Shown here: positions 8,024 through 15,367 of the stretch, piece by piece
How the letters are laid out: every line of letters begins with the position of its first letter
Position numbering within the stretch: position 1 is the stretch's first letter
Origin: UBA6912 sp963792895
Lineage (GTDB): Bacteria; Actinomycetota; Acidimicrobiia; Spongiisociales; UBA5794
Direction of reading: 5' to 3'
DNA length: 64,000 nt
NCBI GenBank assembly: GCA_963792895.1
Contig: CAWBYA010000004.1
Coordinates: forward strand, 186,001-250,000
The notes under the pieces: generated by a model
Database searches by the model: none
Told to the model about the DNA's origin: nothing
What the model saw: only the letters and a program-made list of their open reading frames with translations
Translations under genes and position numbers: made by a program

Positions 8024-9017
8024 TGTCGGGTGCGGACACGCTGAGCGTGGTGACGCCCGCTTCACGCCACGCTTCGAGGCGGTCGGCGACACGGGCCCGC
8101 GGGCCGACGAGGGCGACTTCGTCGACGAGCGCGTCGGGCACTGCTGCAATGGCGTCCCGCCGCTTGCCATCGAGGTACAAGTCTTGGATTCGCTCGGCTT
8201 CGGCTTCGAACCCGTAGCGGCGGGCGAGATCGTTGTAGAAGTTTCGACCTCTCGCCCCCATGCCCCCGACATAGAAGGCGATGCCCGGCTTCACGAGTGC
8301 CCTGGCAGCGTCGACATCGTCGGAGACGACAACACTCGCCGCAGGGGCGACGTCGAAGCGTGTGGCCTTGTCCGGCTCGCCGGAGGCGGCGAAACCGGCG
8401 GCCATCGCAGGGCCGAACACCTCCCCGGCACGATACGGCGAGTAGAACACGGGCAGCCATCCATCGGCGATCTCTGCGGTGAGCTGCACGTTCTTGGGCC
8501 CGATGGATGCGAGGTAGATCGGGACGGCGTACGTCGGATGCGTGATCAGCTTGAGTGGCTTGCCGAGCCCGGTGGCGTCCTCGCCTCGATATGGCAGCTG
8601 GTAGTACTCGCCGGCAAACCGGGCCGGGTGGCGCCGTTCCGTGATCATGCGCACCACTGCCACGTATTCGCGGGTGCGGCGGAGCGGCTTGCCGTAGGGG
8701 ACGCCATGCCAGCCTTCCACCACCTGTGGGCCGCTGAGGCCGAGCCCCAGGAGGAATCTGCCGTCCGAGAGCTCGTTGAGGGTGACGGCGGTCATCGCCG
8801 TCATCGCGGGCGTTCTGGCCGGCATCTGGAGGATGGCCGACCCGACCTTGATCCGCTCCGTGCGCGCTGCGATCCAGCTCAGCACGGTGACGGCGTCGGA
8901 GCCCCACGCTTCGGCCGCCCATACGGAGTCGTAGCCGAGCCGCTCGGCCTCGGCGATGAGTTCCATGTCGAGCGCCGCCTTGGGGCCCCAATACCCGATG
9001 TTGATGGCGAGTCGCAT
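7986..9017 (-). CDS. F420-type luciferase-like (LLM) oxidoreductase
   Basis: Flavin- or F420-dependent oxidoreductase with the bacterial luciferase TIM-barrel fold. The 343-residue protein shows family features MRLAINIGYWGP, AERLGYDSVWAAEAWGSDA, RIKVGSAILQMPARTPAM, LGLGLSGPQVVEGWHG and the C-terminal VADRLEAWREAGVTTL. This subgroup in actinobacteria generally uses F420, but the substrate is unknown and no F420 genes lie nearby. It stands alone, convergent with znuB. The start at 9017 has GGGAGGAG about five bases upstream. Confidence 0.85.
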   Translation of the reverse strand: MRLAINIGYWGPKAALDMELIAEAERLGYDSVWAAEAWGSDAVTVLSWIAARTERIKVGSAILQMPARTPAMTAMTAVTLNELSDGRFLLGLGLSGPQVVEGWHGVPYGKPLRRTREYVAVVRMITERRHPARFAGEYYQLPYRGEDATGLGKPLKLITHPTYAVPIYLASIGPKNVQLTAEIADGWLPVFYSPYRAGEVFGPAMAAGFAASGEPDKATRFDVAPAASVVVSDDVDAARALVKPGIAFYVGGMGARGRNFYNDLARRYGFEAEAERIQDLYLDGKRRDAIAAVPDALVDEVALVGPRARVADRLEAWREAGVTTLSVSAPDITTLRALAEIAL

Positions 9018-9169
9018 GCTCTCCTCCCTTGCGCGTGCGAGCGTAGACCCGACCGGTCGTGTGCGCCCTCACTCGTGCGCGCCGACCGCACGTGCGTAGC
9101 GGGGGCGACCGCCGAATCTGTCACACCCCGGCCGTAACGTCTCCCCCATCACGAGGAGAGGAGGACGCC

Positions 9170-9376
9170 ATGCTCATCGATTGCGACCAGTGCGTCATGC
9201 AGCACACGAACGCATGCGACGACTGCATCGTCACGGCGCTGCTTGCGCCCACCGAGGGTGCTGTCGACCTGATCGATGCCGAGGCCGTGGCGCTGCGCAA
9301 CCTGGCCGATGCCGGCATGGTCGCTCCATTGCGTCTCGTGCGCCGGCCGGACGATCGTGACGTCGCCTCAGGCTGA
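9170..9376 (+). CDS. Small double-CxxC protein of unknown function
   Basis: A 68-residue protein starting after a very strong purine-rich ribosome site (GAGGAGAGGAGG). The N-terminus MLIDCDQCVMQ...ACDDCIVT carries two CxxC pairs, which could bind zinc or an iron-sulphur centre. The rest is acidic to neutral with no other motif. From general knowledge, actinobacteria carry a conserved small family with this DCDxC...ACxDCVVT pattern, but I know no assigned function. It lies just before the LuxR-type regulator on the same strand, with 75 bp between. Confidence 0.75.
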   Translation: MLIDCDQCVMQHTNACDDCIVTALLAPTEGAVDLIDAEAVALRNLADAGMVAPLRLVRRPDDRDVASG

Positions 9377-9451
9377 GAAGCTCGGCTGGAAGAATGGCGT
9401 CCGCAGCCACACGCAGTGTCTACTCTGCCGTGGTCGGAGGGATCGGGTCCC

Positions 9452-10117
9452 ATGACCGGGGTCATATTCACCATCGTTCTGGTCAATATGCTGCTGTTCA
9501 CCAGCGTCGGCGTATGGGCGTCTGCAGACCGCTCGGCGCGACCCGGCGCCACGCATCAGAGCCTTGGCATGGGCGCTCACCGCCGTGGCGGTGGCCCTTG
9601 TTCTCGGTGCCGCGACCCGCTTGGTCCTGCTGGCCGTATCTGTGGGTCGGGTCTCAGGCAGGGTCGGCGAGTTCCTCGGCTCAGGATGGCATCTCGTTCG
9701 ATCTCTATCGGCAACTGCGCTCGGGCTCGGCGGCGTTGTGCTCATCCGCAAGATCGGCCCCCCTCTCCGGCGCTCGGAGCGGATCCTGCAAGCGCTCGGT
9801 GAGCGTTTCAGCACATCGGAGATCTCCGACTTCGACCTCACCGTGCGGGAATTGCAGGTGCTCGCCGTCATTGGAGCCGGATCGATCTCGGACCGCGCCA
9901 TCGCTGACGAGCTGTTCATCGCGCCGGCGACCGCAGCCACCACGTCAAGAACATCTTGCGCAAGACCGGGCTCGCGAATCGTCGCGACCTGGTCCTGCTC
10001 ATCGCCGCCAGCCCTGGTGAGGAAGGCAACGACCAAGTCGCACCGATGAGAGCGCGCCTGCTCGGGACGTTGGCGACACGGAGAGCCGACGTCAGGCGCC
10101 CTACCGGATTCGGGTAG
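9452..10117 (+). CDS. Membrane-anchored LuxR-type regulator, two frameshifts
   Basis: Predicted transcription factor with three N-terminal membrane segments (VIFTIVLVNMLLFTSVGVW, a second from ALTAVAVALVLGAATRLV, a third from LSATALGLGGVVLI). A GerE/LuxR helix-turn-helix follows: LTVRELQVLAVIGAGSISDR, ADELFIAPATAATHVKNIL, RKTGLANRRDLVLLIAA. The frame is broken twice: one extra C near 9529-9530, and one missing C just before 9941 that restores HVKNILRKTG. The stop is at 10115-10117. There is no receiver domain, so the signal may be sensed in or at the membrane. It directly precedes the palindrome-promoter region and the secreted proteins. ATG 9452 has a distant GGAGGG; a start further upstream is possible. 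Confidence 0.7.
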
Positions 10118-10163
10118 CCAGGTTTACCGGCTTCCCGGTAGGCGAATACCTGGTTCCCGGTAT
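10101..10163. promoter_or_regulatory. Three phased palindromes, candidate LuxR operator
   Basis: Three imperfect palindromes of the form TACC-N7/8-GGTA: CTACC-N7-GGTAG at 10101-10117, TACCGG-N4-CCGGTA at 10125-10140, and ATACC-N8-GGTAT at 10146-10163. Their centres are about 23 and 22 bp apart, roughly two helical turns, so they face the same side of the DNA. The third touches the -35 element of the next promoter, as for an activator. The first overlaps the 3' end of the LuxR-type gene. Confidence 0.65.
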
Positions 10164-10191
10164 CGACAGGGGCCGCCGAGCCCCGTCTAAT
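10163..10191 (+). promoter_or_regulatory. Predicted promoter of secreted peptide/LPXTG locus
   Basis: -35 TCGACA (10163-10168), a 17-base spacer and -10 TCTAAT (10186-10191), each one mismatch from the sigma-70/SigA consensus. Transcription would start near 10198, 44 bases before the next start codon. Confidence 0.65.
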
Positions 10192-10241
10192 ACGCACGGT
10201 CAGCCATCTTCGTGGTGGACACGGTCGGAGAGGAGATATCC

Positions 10242-10370
10242 ATGTCCAGGTTGAGGAGTGCGAGGTTCACCGCCGTGTGGTTCGCATTGGGGCTTGTCGG
10301 CACACTCATATTGAGTTTGCAGCCGGCCCACGGCGTCGAGTTGGAGATTGCCCGGCTGACCGGGACGTGA
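10242..10370 (+). CDS. Short secreted peptide precursor (42 aa), unknown
   Basis: A 42-residue frame with a purine-rich ribosome site (GGAGAGGAG) ending about eight bases before ATG 10242. It reads as a classic signal peptide: basic start MSRLRSARF, hydrophobic core VWFALGLVGTLILSL, then QPAHG, leaving a mature part of only about 10-12 residues (ELEIARLTGT). It lies first behind the promoter that follows the palindromes. It could be a peptide signal or the 5' remnant of a larger secreted-protein gene. I do not recognise a family. Confidence 0.5.
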   Translation: MSRLRSARFTAVWFALGLVGTLILSLQPAHGVELEIARLTGT

Positions 10371-10444
10371 GTGCCTCCTCCGCTCGGCGGCGGAAGAGGC
10401 GCAATCGAATCGGTGGACGGGTGACGGCCAGAAGTACGCGCCAC

Positions 10445-10564
10445 ATGGGCAGGTGGCGGATGGGTAGGACACGGATGGGTGGGACACGGATGGGTGGGAC
10501 ACGGATGGGTGGGAGACGGATGGGTGGGAGACGGATGGGTGGGGCACGGATGGGTGGGGCACGG
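10445..10564 (+). repeat. Tandem repeat, 8 units of 15 bp, in frame with next gene
   Basis: Eight direct 15-bp units starting ATGGGTGGG and ending ACGG; units 1 and 2 are slightly divergent, units 3-8 vary at two positions. They run without a gap into the ATG at 10565. In that frame each unit encodes M-G-G-(T/R/A)-R. Each unit also supplies an ATG with a GGTGGG-like purine tract before the next ATG. Confidence 0.95.
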
Positions 10565-11442
10565 ATGAACACGGTCATTCCAATGGCCTTGACGGGTGTG
10601 CTGGTCTCGATGGTGGCGTTCTCGCCGGCGGCCGTTGCCGCACCTCTGTCGGCGCCCGAGGTGTGGGTCGACTGCAGCCACGGCGGTGGAGGATGTGTCG
10701 GTCTGGCGGGCGACTTCGCCGCAGCCGATGGCTATGCGGCGACGCCGGCACACGTCACGGTTGTCGACGTGGGCACCGGGGTCGCCACGGATGTCACGAG
10801 CGCGGCGTGCCGGGTTCGGAACACTGTCGACGGTGGGTCGAGCGTCCGGGTCCGCTGCATGCTCGATGGCCTCGCCATGGGTATCAGCGGTCCCGTGGTG
10901 CTTTCCGTGCTGCTCGATGGCGTGGTGGTGTGGACATCGCCGGAGGTTGCCGTGAAGTGCGCCGACGGTGTCGATGACGAGGCAGTGACGACCACGACCG
11001 TCGTCGAGTCCGATACGAGTCTTCCAGTCGGAGACGACACTCTTTTCAGCACTGAAGCGCCGGTCTCCGGAGGCGACGACGAGTCGCCGTCGGGCGGTGA
11101 GGACATCGTGACAGGTGAGGACGTCGTGACACTCGAGCTCCCGGATCCTGAGAGCCCAGTCGTGGAGTCGACCCCTGTTGGAAACGAGGCCGCCGACGCG
11201 GTGGAGGTCCCGGCCGAGCAGGTACCTGCTGTCATGCAACGATCCTGAGCTCGTCGATCAACGGCGCCATTCGCCCTGCGGTGGCTGGGGCCGTGACGTC
11301 GGCCGAAACGAGTGTGCAGGTCGAGACGCTGCCGGTCACAGGGTTCTCGAGTGTCGTGGTTCTCATGGCGGGGGCAGGGATGCTCATTGCCGGCATCGCG
11401 CGTCAGATGGCAATCCGGCGGTGGGCCAACGCGCGGCCGTAG
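10565..11442 (+). CDS. LPXTG-type cell-wall surface protein, frameshifted
   Basis: Secreted protein with a signal peptide (NTVIPMALTGVLVSMVAFSP, cleavage near AAVAAP), a globular part of about 125 residues with four Cys, and a Thr/Asp/Glu/Ser-rich stalk (DDEAVTTTTVVESDTSLPVG). A sortase signal LPVTG at 11329-11343 is followed by a hydrophobic segment (VVVLMAGAGMLIAGIA) and the basic tail RRWANARP. The signal and stalk are in one frame, the LPVTG tail in another: one base is missing near 11244-11246 (a CC that should be CCC), which otherwise makes an early stop at 11248. It should be anchored to peptidoglycan, but no sortase is in this window. Starts within the upstream repeat array are also possible. 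Confidence 0.75.
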
Positions 11443-11492
11443 CTGCACGTACCAACTTCTGCGGTGTGGCAGCGGCGCCGTATCCTCGTTCG

Positions 11493-12575
11493 ATGACTCT
11501 CGATGCCCGTCTCGAAGCGGCCGCGGCGACGGCGGGCGCCGCAGGGTTCGGTATCTGCACCGTCGAACCGTTCGATGACGTGCGGGATGACCTGGAGCGC
11601 CGGAAGGATGCCGGCTCCCATGCGGCGCTCACGTTCACCTACAACGATCCGGCACGATCCACGGACATCAGGCGCTCGTTTCCTTGGGCGGAGCGCCTGG
11701 TCGTCGCTGCATGGCCGTACCTGATGGATGCGGGCTCACCGGAGCCCGCAGCGCCGGCGACGGGCAGAGTCGCCAGGTTCGCCACGGCCGACCACTACCG
11801 GGGACTCCGCAAGTTGCTCGGCGACCTCGCTGCAATCCTCGTCGGCGCGGGTCACCATGCCGAGCCGGTGGCCGACGACAATCGGCTGGTCGACCGAGCC
11901 GCCGCCGTCCGCGCCGGTGTCGGCTGGTGGGGCAAGAGCTCCATGGTGCTCGTCCCTGCGGCGGGGCCATGGGTGCTCCTCGGTAGCGTCGTGACAGATG
12001 CCGGGATGGACCCGACGACGCCGATGCGGCGCGATTGCGGGACATGCACAGCGTGCCTGCCCGCCTGCCCGACGGGCGCCCTCATCGCCCCAGGCGTTCT
12101 GGATGCCCGCCGGTGTCTCGCACGGTGGGCGCAGGCGCCCGGTGAGATCCCGGTCGAGTACCGGGAGGTCATGGGTGACCGCATCTACGGCTGCGACGAC
12201 TGCCTGGAGGCATGCCCGCCGGGTTGGCGTGCGGTCGAGCGCTCGCCCCTGCGTACTCGCCGTGTCGACCTCATCGCCTTGCTCGCTGCCCCCGATGACG
12301 AATTGCTCGCAGAATACGGCCACTTCTACCTCCCACGTCGGCGTCCGAACGTTCTGCGTCGCAATGCGTTGGTCGCCCTCGGCAACACCGGTGGTCTGGA
12401 TGCGGTCGAGACGGCATCGCGCTATCTGGGCGACCCGGATTGGGTGTTGCGCAGCCACGCAGCGTGGGCGCTCGGGGCTCTGGGCGGCGACGCGGCGCGG
12501 AGCGAGCTCGCTGCTGCCCTCGACGCTGAGGTCGACGGCAGGGTGCGCATGGAGATCGAGGCGGCTCTACGCTGA
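11493..12575 (+). CDS. queG: Epoxyqueuosine reductase
   Basis: Cobalamin- and iron-sulphur-dependent enzyme for the last step of queuosine formation in tRNA (epoxyqueuosine to queuosine). The 360-residue protein has the N-terminal reductase domain with VGWWGKSSMVL, two [4Fe-4S] ferredoxin motifs (CGTCTACLPACPTGA and YGCDDCLEACP), and C-terminal HEAT-like repeats (RRNALVALGNTGGLDAVETA and WVLRSHAAWALGALGG). No other queuosine genes are nearby; the cell may salvage queuine or precursors. A small membrane-protein gene follows four bases later. Confidence 0.9.
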   Translation: MTLDARLEAAAATAGAAGFGICTVEPFDDVRDDLERRKDAGSHAALTFTYNDPARSTDIRRSFPWAERLVVAAWPYLMDAGSPEPAAPATGRVARFATADHYRGLRKLLGDLAAILVGAGHHAEPVADDNRLVDRAAAVRAGVGWWGKSSMVLVPAAGPWVLLGSVVTDAGMDPTTPMRRDCGTCTACLPACPTGALIAPGVLDARRCLARWAQAPGEIPVEYREVMGDRIYGCDDCLEACPPGWRAVERSPLRTRRVDLIALLAAPDDELLAEYGHFYLPRRRPNVLRRNALVALGNTGGLDAVETASRYLGDPDWVLRSHAAWALGALGGDAARSELAAALDAEVDGRVRMEIEAALR

Positions 12576-12579
12576 CCGC

Positions 12580-12870
12580 ATGGTCGCCGTCTACGCCGTG
12601 TCAGTCATCGTCGGCGCCCTCAGCCTCGCTGCATGGGTGGTTGTGGGCATCGTGGCCGAGCGCCCTGGATCGGTCGCCCGAGATCCGGAGTCCCGTTTTG
12701 GGGAGCGAGGACGATCGATCGTCGTCGCCGTGCTGGGATTCGGTTTGGGGGGAATGTCGGCCTCCTATGCCGGATGGCCCGGCGGGCTCGCATTCGCCGG
12801 GGCGCTCGCCGGCGCCGCGTTCCTGGTGGTCTCAGGTCGATTGCTCGGCGTCGGAGACGGCGAAGCCTGA
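12580..12870 (+). CDS. Small membrane protein, unknown
   Basis: A 96-residue protein with three hydrophobic segments: one N-terminal (AVYAVSVIVGALSLAAWVVV) and two in the second half (VVAVLGFGLGGMSASYAGW and GLAFAGALAGAAFLVVSGRL). No known motif. It starts four bases after the queG stop, and its stop overlaps the phosphoesterase start (TGATG), so it is part of the same transcript. No function is proposed. Confidence 0.75.
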   Translation: MVAVYAVSVIVGALSLAAWVVVGIVAERPGSVARDPESRFGERGRSIVVAVLGFGLGGMSASYAGWPGGLAFAGALAGAAFLVVSGRLLGVGDGEA

Positions 12871-13652
12871 TGCTGCTGGTCGCCGACGTTCACGGCGCCG
12901 CCGATGCCTTGCGTCGCGTGGCCGCTGCCGGTGAGCCCCTCCTGGTGCTCGGCGATCTCATCAACTTCATCGACTACCGATCGAACGAGGGCATCCTCGC
13001 CGACGTTGCGGGTCGTGAGCTGGTCACCGAGTTGGTGGGACTCCGCACCACCGGCGACTTCGGCGGGGCCTCGGCCCTGTGGCGGCGTTTTGCGGCTGGG
13101 CGGGAGACGGAGCTCCAATCCGTATTCGATCATCACGTGAGGCAGGCATACGACGAGATCTGCGCAGCGCTCGATGGCGCCGAAGCGTATGTGACCTACG
13201 GCAATGTCGACCGGCCCGACCTCCTCGCCGACATGCTGCCGCCCGGTTGCCGTTTTGTCGACGCCGAGGTGCTGGAGATCTCCGGATTGCGTATCGGGTT
13301 CGCAGGAGGCGGCGCGCCGTCGCTCGGAACTCCGGGTGAGGTGTCCGAGGTGGCGATGGCGGACAAGCTCGCTTCGCTTGGCCCGGTGGATGTCCTGTGC
13401 ACCCATGTGCCGCCTGCGGTGTCGTCGCTCGCCAAGGACGTGATCGGTGGGCGGGAGAAGAGCTTCCAGGCCATCCTCGACTACGTCGTGCGCCAGCAAC
13501 CCGCCTACCACTACTTCGGGGACATTCACCAGCCGCAAGCCGTCAGCTGGCGCATCGGCCGGACGGTGTGCCGCAACGTCGGCTACTTCAGGGCCACCGG
13601 GCGGGCGATGCGTCACGAGTTCACGGTGGTCGAGCGGGACTCGTCGCCTTGA
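12870..13652 (+). CDS. Calcineurin-like metallophosphoesterase
   Basis: Predicted cytoplasmic metal-dependent phosphoesterase of 260 residues. The binuclear-metal motifs are visible in order: DVHG (residues 5-8), GDLINF, YGNVDRPD (in place of the common GNHD), CTHVPP and GDIHQP. The substrate cannot be inferred; relatives act on nucleotides, phosphoproteins or phospholipids. Its ATG overlaps the previous stop by one base. The family assignment is firm, the role is not. Confidence 0.85.
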   Translation: MLLVADVHGAADALRRVAAAGEPLLVLGDLINFIDYRSNEGILADVAGRELVTELVGLRTTGDFGGASALWRRFAAGRETELQSVFDHHVRQAYDEICAALDGAEAYVTYGNVDRPDLLADMLPPGCRFVDAEVLEISGLRIGFAGGGAPSLGTPGEVSEVAMADKLASLGPVDVLCTHVPPAVSSLAKDVIGGREKSFQAILDYVVRQQPAYHYFGDIHQPQAVSWRIGRTVCRNVGYFRATGRAMRHEFTVVERDSSP

Positions 13653-13713
13653 ACGCAGCGTATCGGGTGCCACTAGCCTGGCACGCATCGCACCGACGCA
13701 ACGAGGATCCGGC

Positions 13714-14157
13714 ATGAGCATCAAGGGCACCGTCCAGAGCATCGAGGTTTCGGCGTCGCCGCAACTCGTGTACGAGGTTGCGTTGGATCTCGAGGCCTAC
13801 CCCGACTGGATAACCGGGGTGAGAGAGGTCGAGGTCCACGACGAGGACGAGCACGGCCGGCCCGTTCGTGCCTCCTTCGTCGCCGATGCCATGATCAAGG
13901 AGATCTCCTACACACTGCTGTACCGCTACGACCTCGAAAACGGGTTCTCATGGTCTGCGGAGCCCGGAGATGACATCAAGGGCATGGATGGCAGCTACGA
14001 GTTCAACGAGCTCGACGACGGTGGCACCGAGGTCTTGTATGCACTCAAAGTCGAGCCGGCATTCACGGTGCCCGGCTTCCTTCGCCGCCAGGCCGAGAAG
14101 CAGATCGTCTCGAGTGCGCTCCGCGGTTTGAAGAGGCGGGCTGAGGGCGCTGCATGA
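13714..14157 (+). CDS. SRPBCC (START-like) family protein
   Basis: A 147-residue helix-grip protein of the polyketide cyclase/dehydrase/RatA-like superfamily. It shows SASPQLVYEVALDLEAYPDW (the usual start of the fold), the acidic turn DGSYEFNELDDGGTEVLY and a long basic C-terminal helix (LRRQAEKQIVSSALRGLKRR). Such proteins bind lipids or hydrophobic ligands. ACGAGGATCC supplies a ribosome site before ATG 13714. Its stop overlaps the next start (ATGA), tying it to the ArsA-like ATPase. Confidence 0.85.
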   Translation: MSIKGTVQSIEVSASPQLVYEVALDLEAYPDWITGVREVEVHDEDEHGRPVRASFVADAMIKEISYTLLYRYDLENGFSWSAEPGDDIKGMDGSYEFNELDDGGTEVLYALKVEPAFTVPGFLRRQAEKQIVSSALRGLKRRAEGAA

Positions 14158-15323
14158 GAGTGCTCCTCATCACCGGAAAGGGCGGTGTCGGCAAGACGAC
14201 GGTGGCGGCCGCGACGGCCGTGCGGGCGGCGGACATCGGTCACCGCACCCTCGTCATGTCGACGGACCCTGCGCACTCGTTGGCGGATGCCTTCGGGCTC
14301 GAGTTCGGTGACCAACCGGTGAGCGTCACCCCCACACTCGCCGCACAGCAGATCGACTCTCAGCGGCGCCTCGAGGACACATGGGGTGCTGTTCGCGACC
14401 ACCTCACCGAGCTGTTCGACTGGTCGGGTCTCAAGGGGGTCGAGGCCGAGGAGCTGACGGTGTTCCCGGGGATGGACGAGATCTTCGCCCTGGCGACGGT
14501 GCGGGACCATGTTCGCTCCGGCGAGTACGACACGCTCGTGGTGGACTGCGCTCCCACGGCTGAGACCTTGCGCCTCCTCTCACTTCCCGAGGTGCTGTCG
14601 TGGTACATGGAGAAGATCTTCCCCGTCGGGCGCAGAGTCGCAAAGGTCGTGCGTCCGGTCATCAATCGGGTCACGGCAATGCCGCTGATCGGCGATGACA
14701 GGGTGTTCGAGGCCGTTGCATCGTTCTACGAGCGGCTCGACGGCGTCAGGGACATCCTGAGCGACCCCGAGATCACGAGCGCCCGGCTCGTGATGAACCC
14801 GGAGCGTATGGTGATCTCGGAGGCTCGGCGCACGTTCACCTATCTCGGGCTCTTCGGCTACGCCGTCGACATCGCCGTCGTCAACCGGGTCTTGCCGGAA
14901 TCCGTTACCGACGCCTACTTCAAGCGCTGGCACGAGATCCAAGAGGAGCATTTGGCGACGGTCGAGGAGGGCTTTGCCGATGTCGCCATACGGCGCCTGC
15001 GTCTCTTCGACGAGGAGATGGTCGGCATCGACAAACTGCGCCTGGTCGGCGAGGAGCTGTACGGCGACGACGACCCCACGATGCACTTCTCCACGGGCAG
15101 GCCATTCCGGGTCGAGGATGACGAAGACAACGTCGTTCTCGTGATCGGCATCCCTGGCGCAGCCAACGGAGAGGTCGATGTGCTGCGACACGCCGACGAG
15201 CTCTTCGTGACGGTTGGGCCGTACCGGCGCTCGCTCGTGCTGCCCGACTCGCTGAAGCGACGCGAGGTGCGACGTGCCCAGCTCATGAACGGTGAGTTGC
15301 GGGTGACCTTCGGCCTCGACTGA
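14154..15323 (+). CDS. ArsA/GET3-family ATPase with HSP20-like tail
   Basis: P-loop ATPase of the ArsA/TRC40 group (389 residues). It has the deviant Walker A GKGGVGKTT near the N-terminus, switch I STDPAHSLADAF and the DCAPTAETLRL switch II region. A C-terminal domain of about 80 residues (NVVLVIGIPGAANGEVDV, then FVTVGPYRRSLVLPDSL) resembles the alpha-crystallin/HSP20-like extension of bacterial ArsA homologues. There are no arsenite-binding Cys pairs and no arsB, so resistance is unlikely. A chaperone or membrane-protein targeting role is inferred. It is translationally coupled to the SRPBCC gene. Confidence 0.88.
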   Translation: MRVLLITGKGGVGKTTVAAATAVRAADIGHRTLVMSTDPAHSLADAFGLEFGDQPVSVTPTLAAQQIDSQRRLEDTWGAVRDHLTELFDWSGLKGVEAEELTVFPGMDEIFALATVRDHVRSGEYDTLVVDCAPTAETLRLLSLPEVLSWYMEKIFPVGRRVAKVVRPVINRVTAMPLIGDDRVFEAVASFYERLDGVRDILSDPEITSARLVMNPERMVISEARRTFTYLGLFGYAVDIAVVNRVLPESVTDAYFKRWHEIQEEHLATVEEGFADVAIRRLRLFDEEMVGIDKLRLVGEELYGDDDPTMHFSTGRPFRVEDDEDNVVLVIGIPGAANGEVDVLRHADELFVTVGPYRRSLVLPDSLKRREVRRAQLMNGELRVTFGLD

Positions 15324-15367
15324 TACGCTCCCGTACGAGGCGAGAGGAGCCAGCCATCAGCGCCACC

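Noticed and set aside
10371..10444. Terminator after the 42-aa peptide
   Set aside because: Only an imperfect G/C-rich hairpin without a T-run is visible, too weak to call.
10445..10564. Repeat array as a CRISPR
   Set aside because: Units are contiguous 15-mers with no spacers, and no cas genes are near.
14154..15323. Arsenic-resistance locus
   Set aside because: The ATPase lacks arsenite-binding Cys and no arsB, arsC or arsR is nearby.
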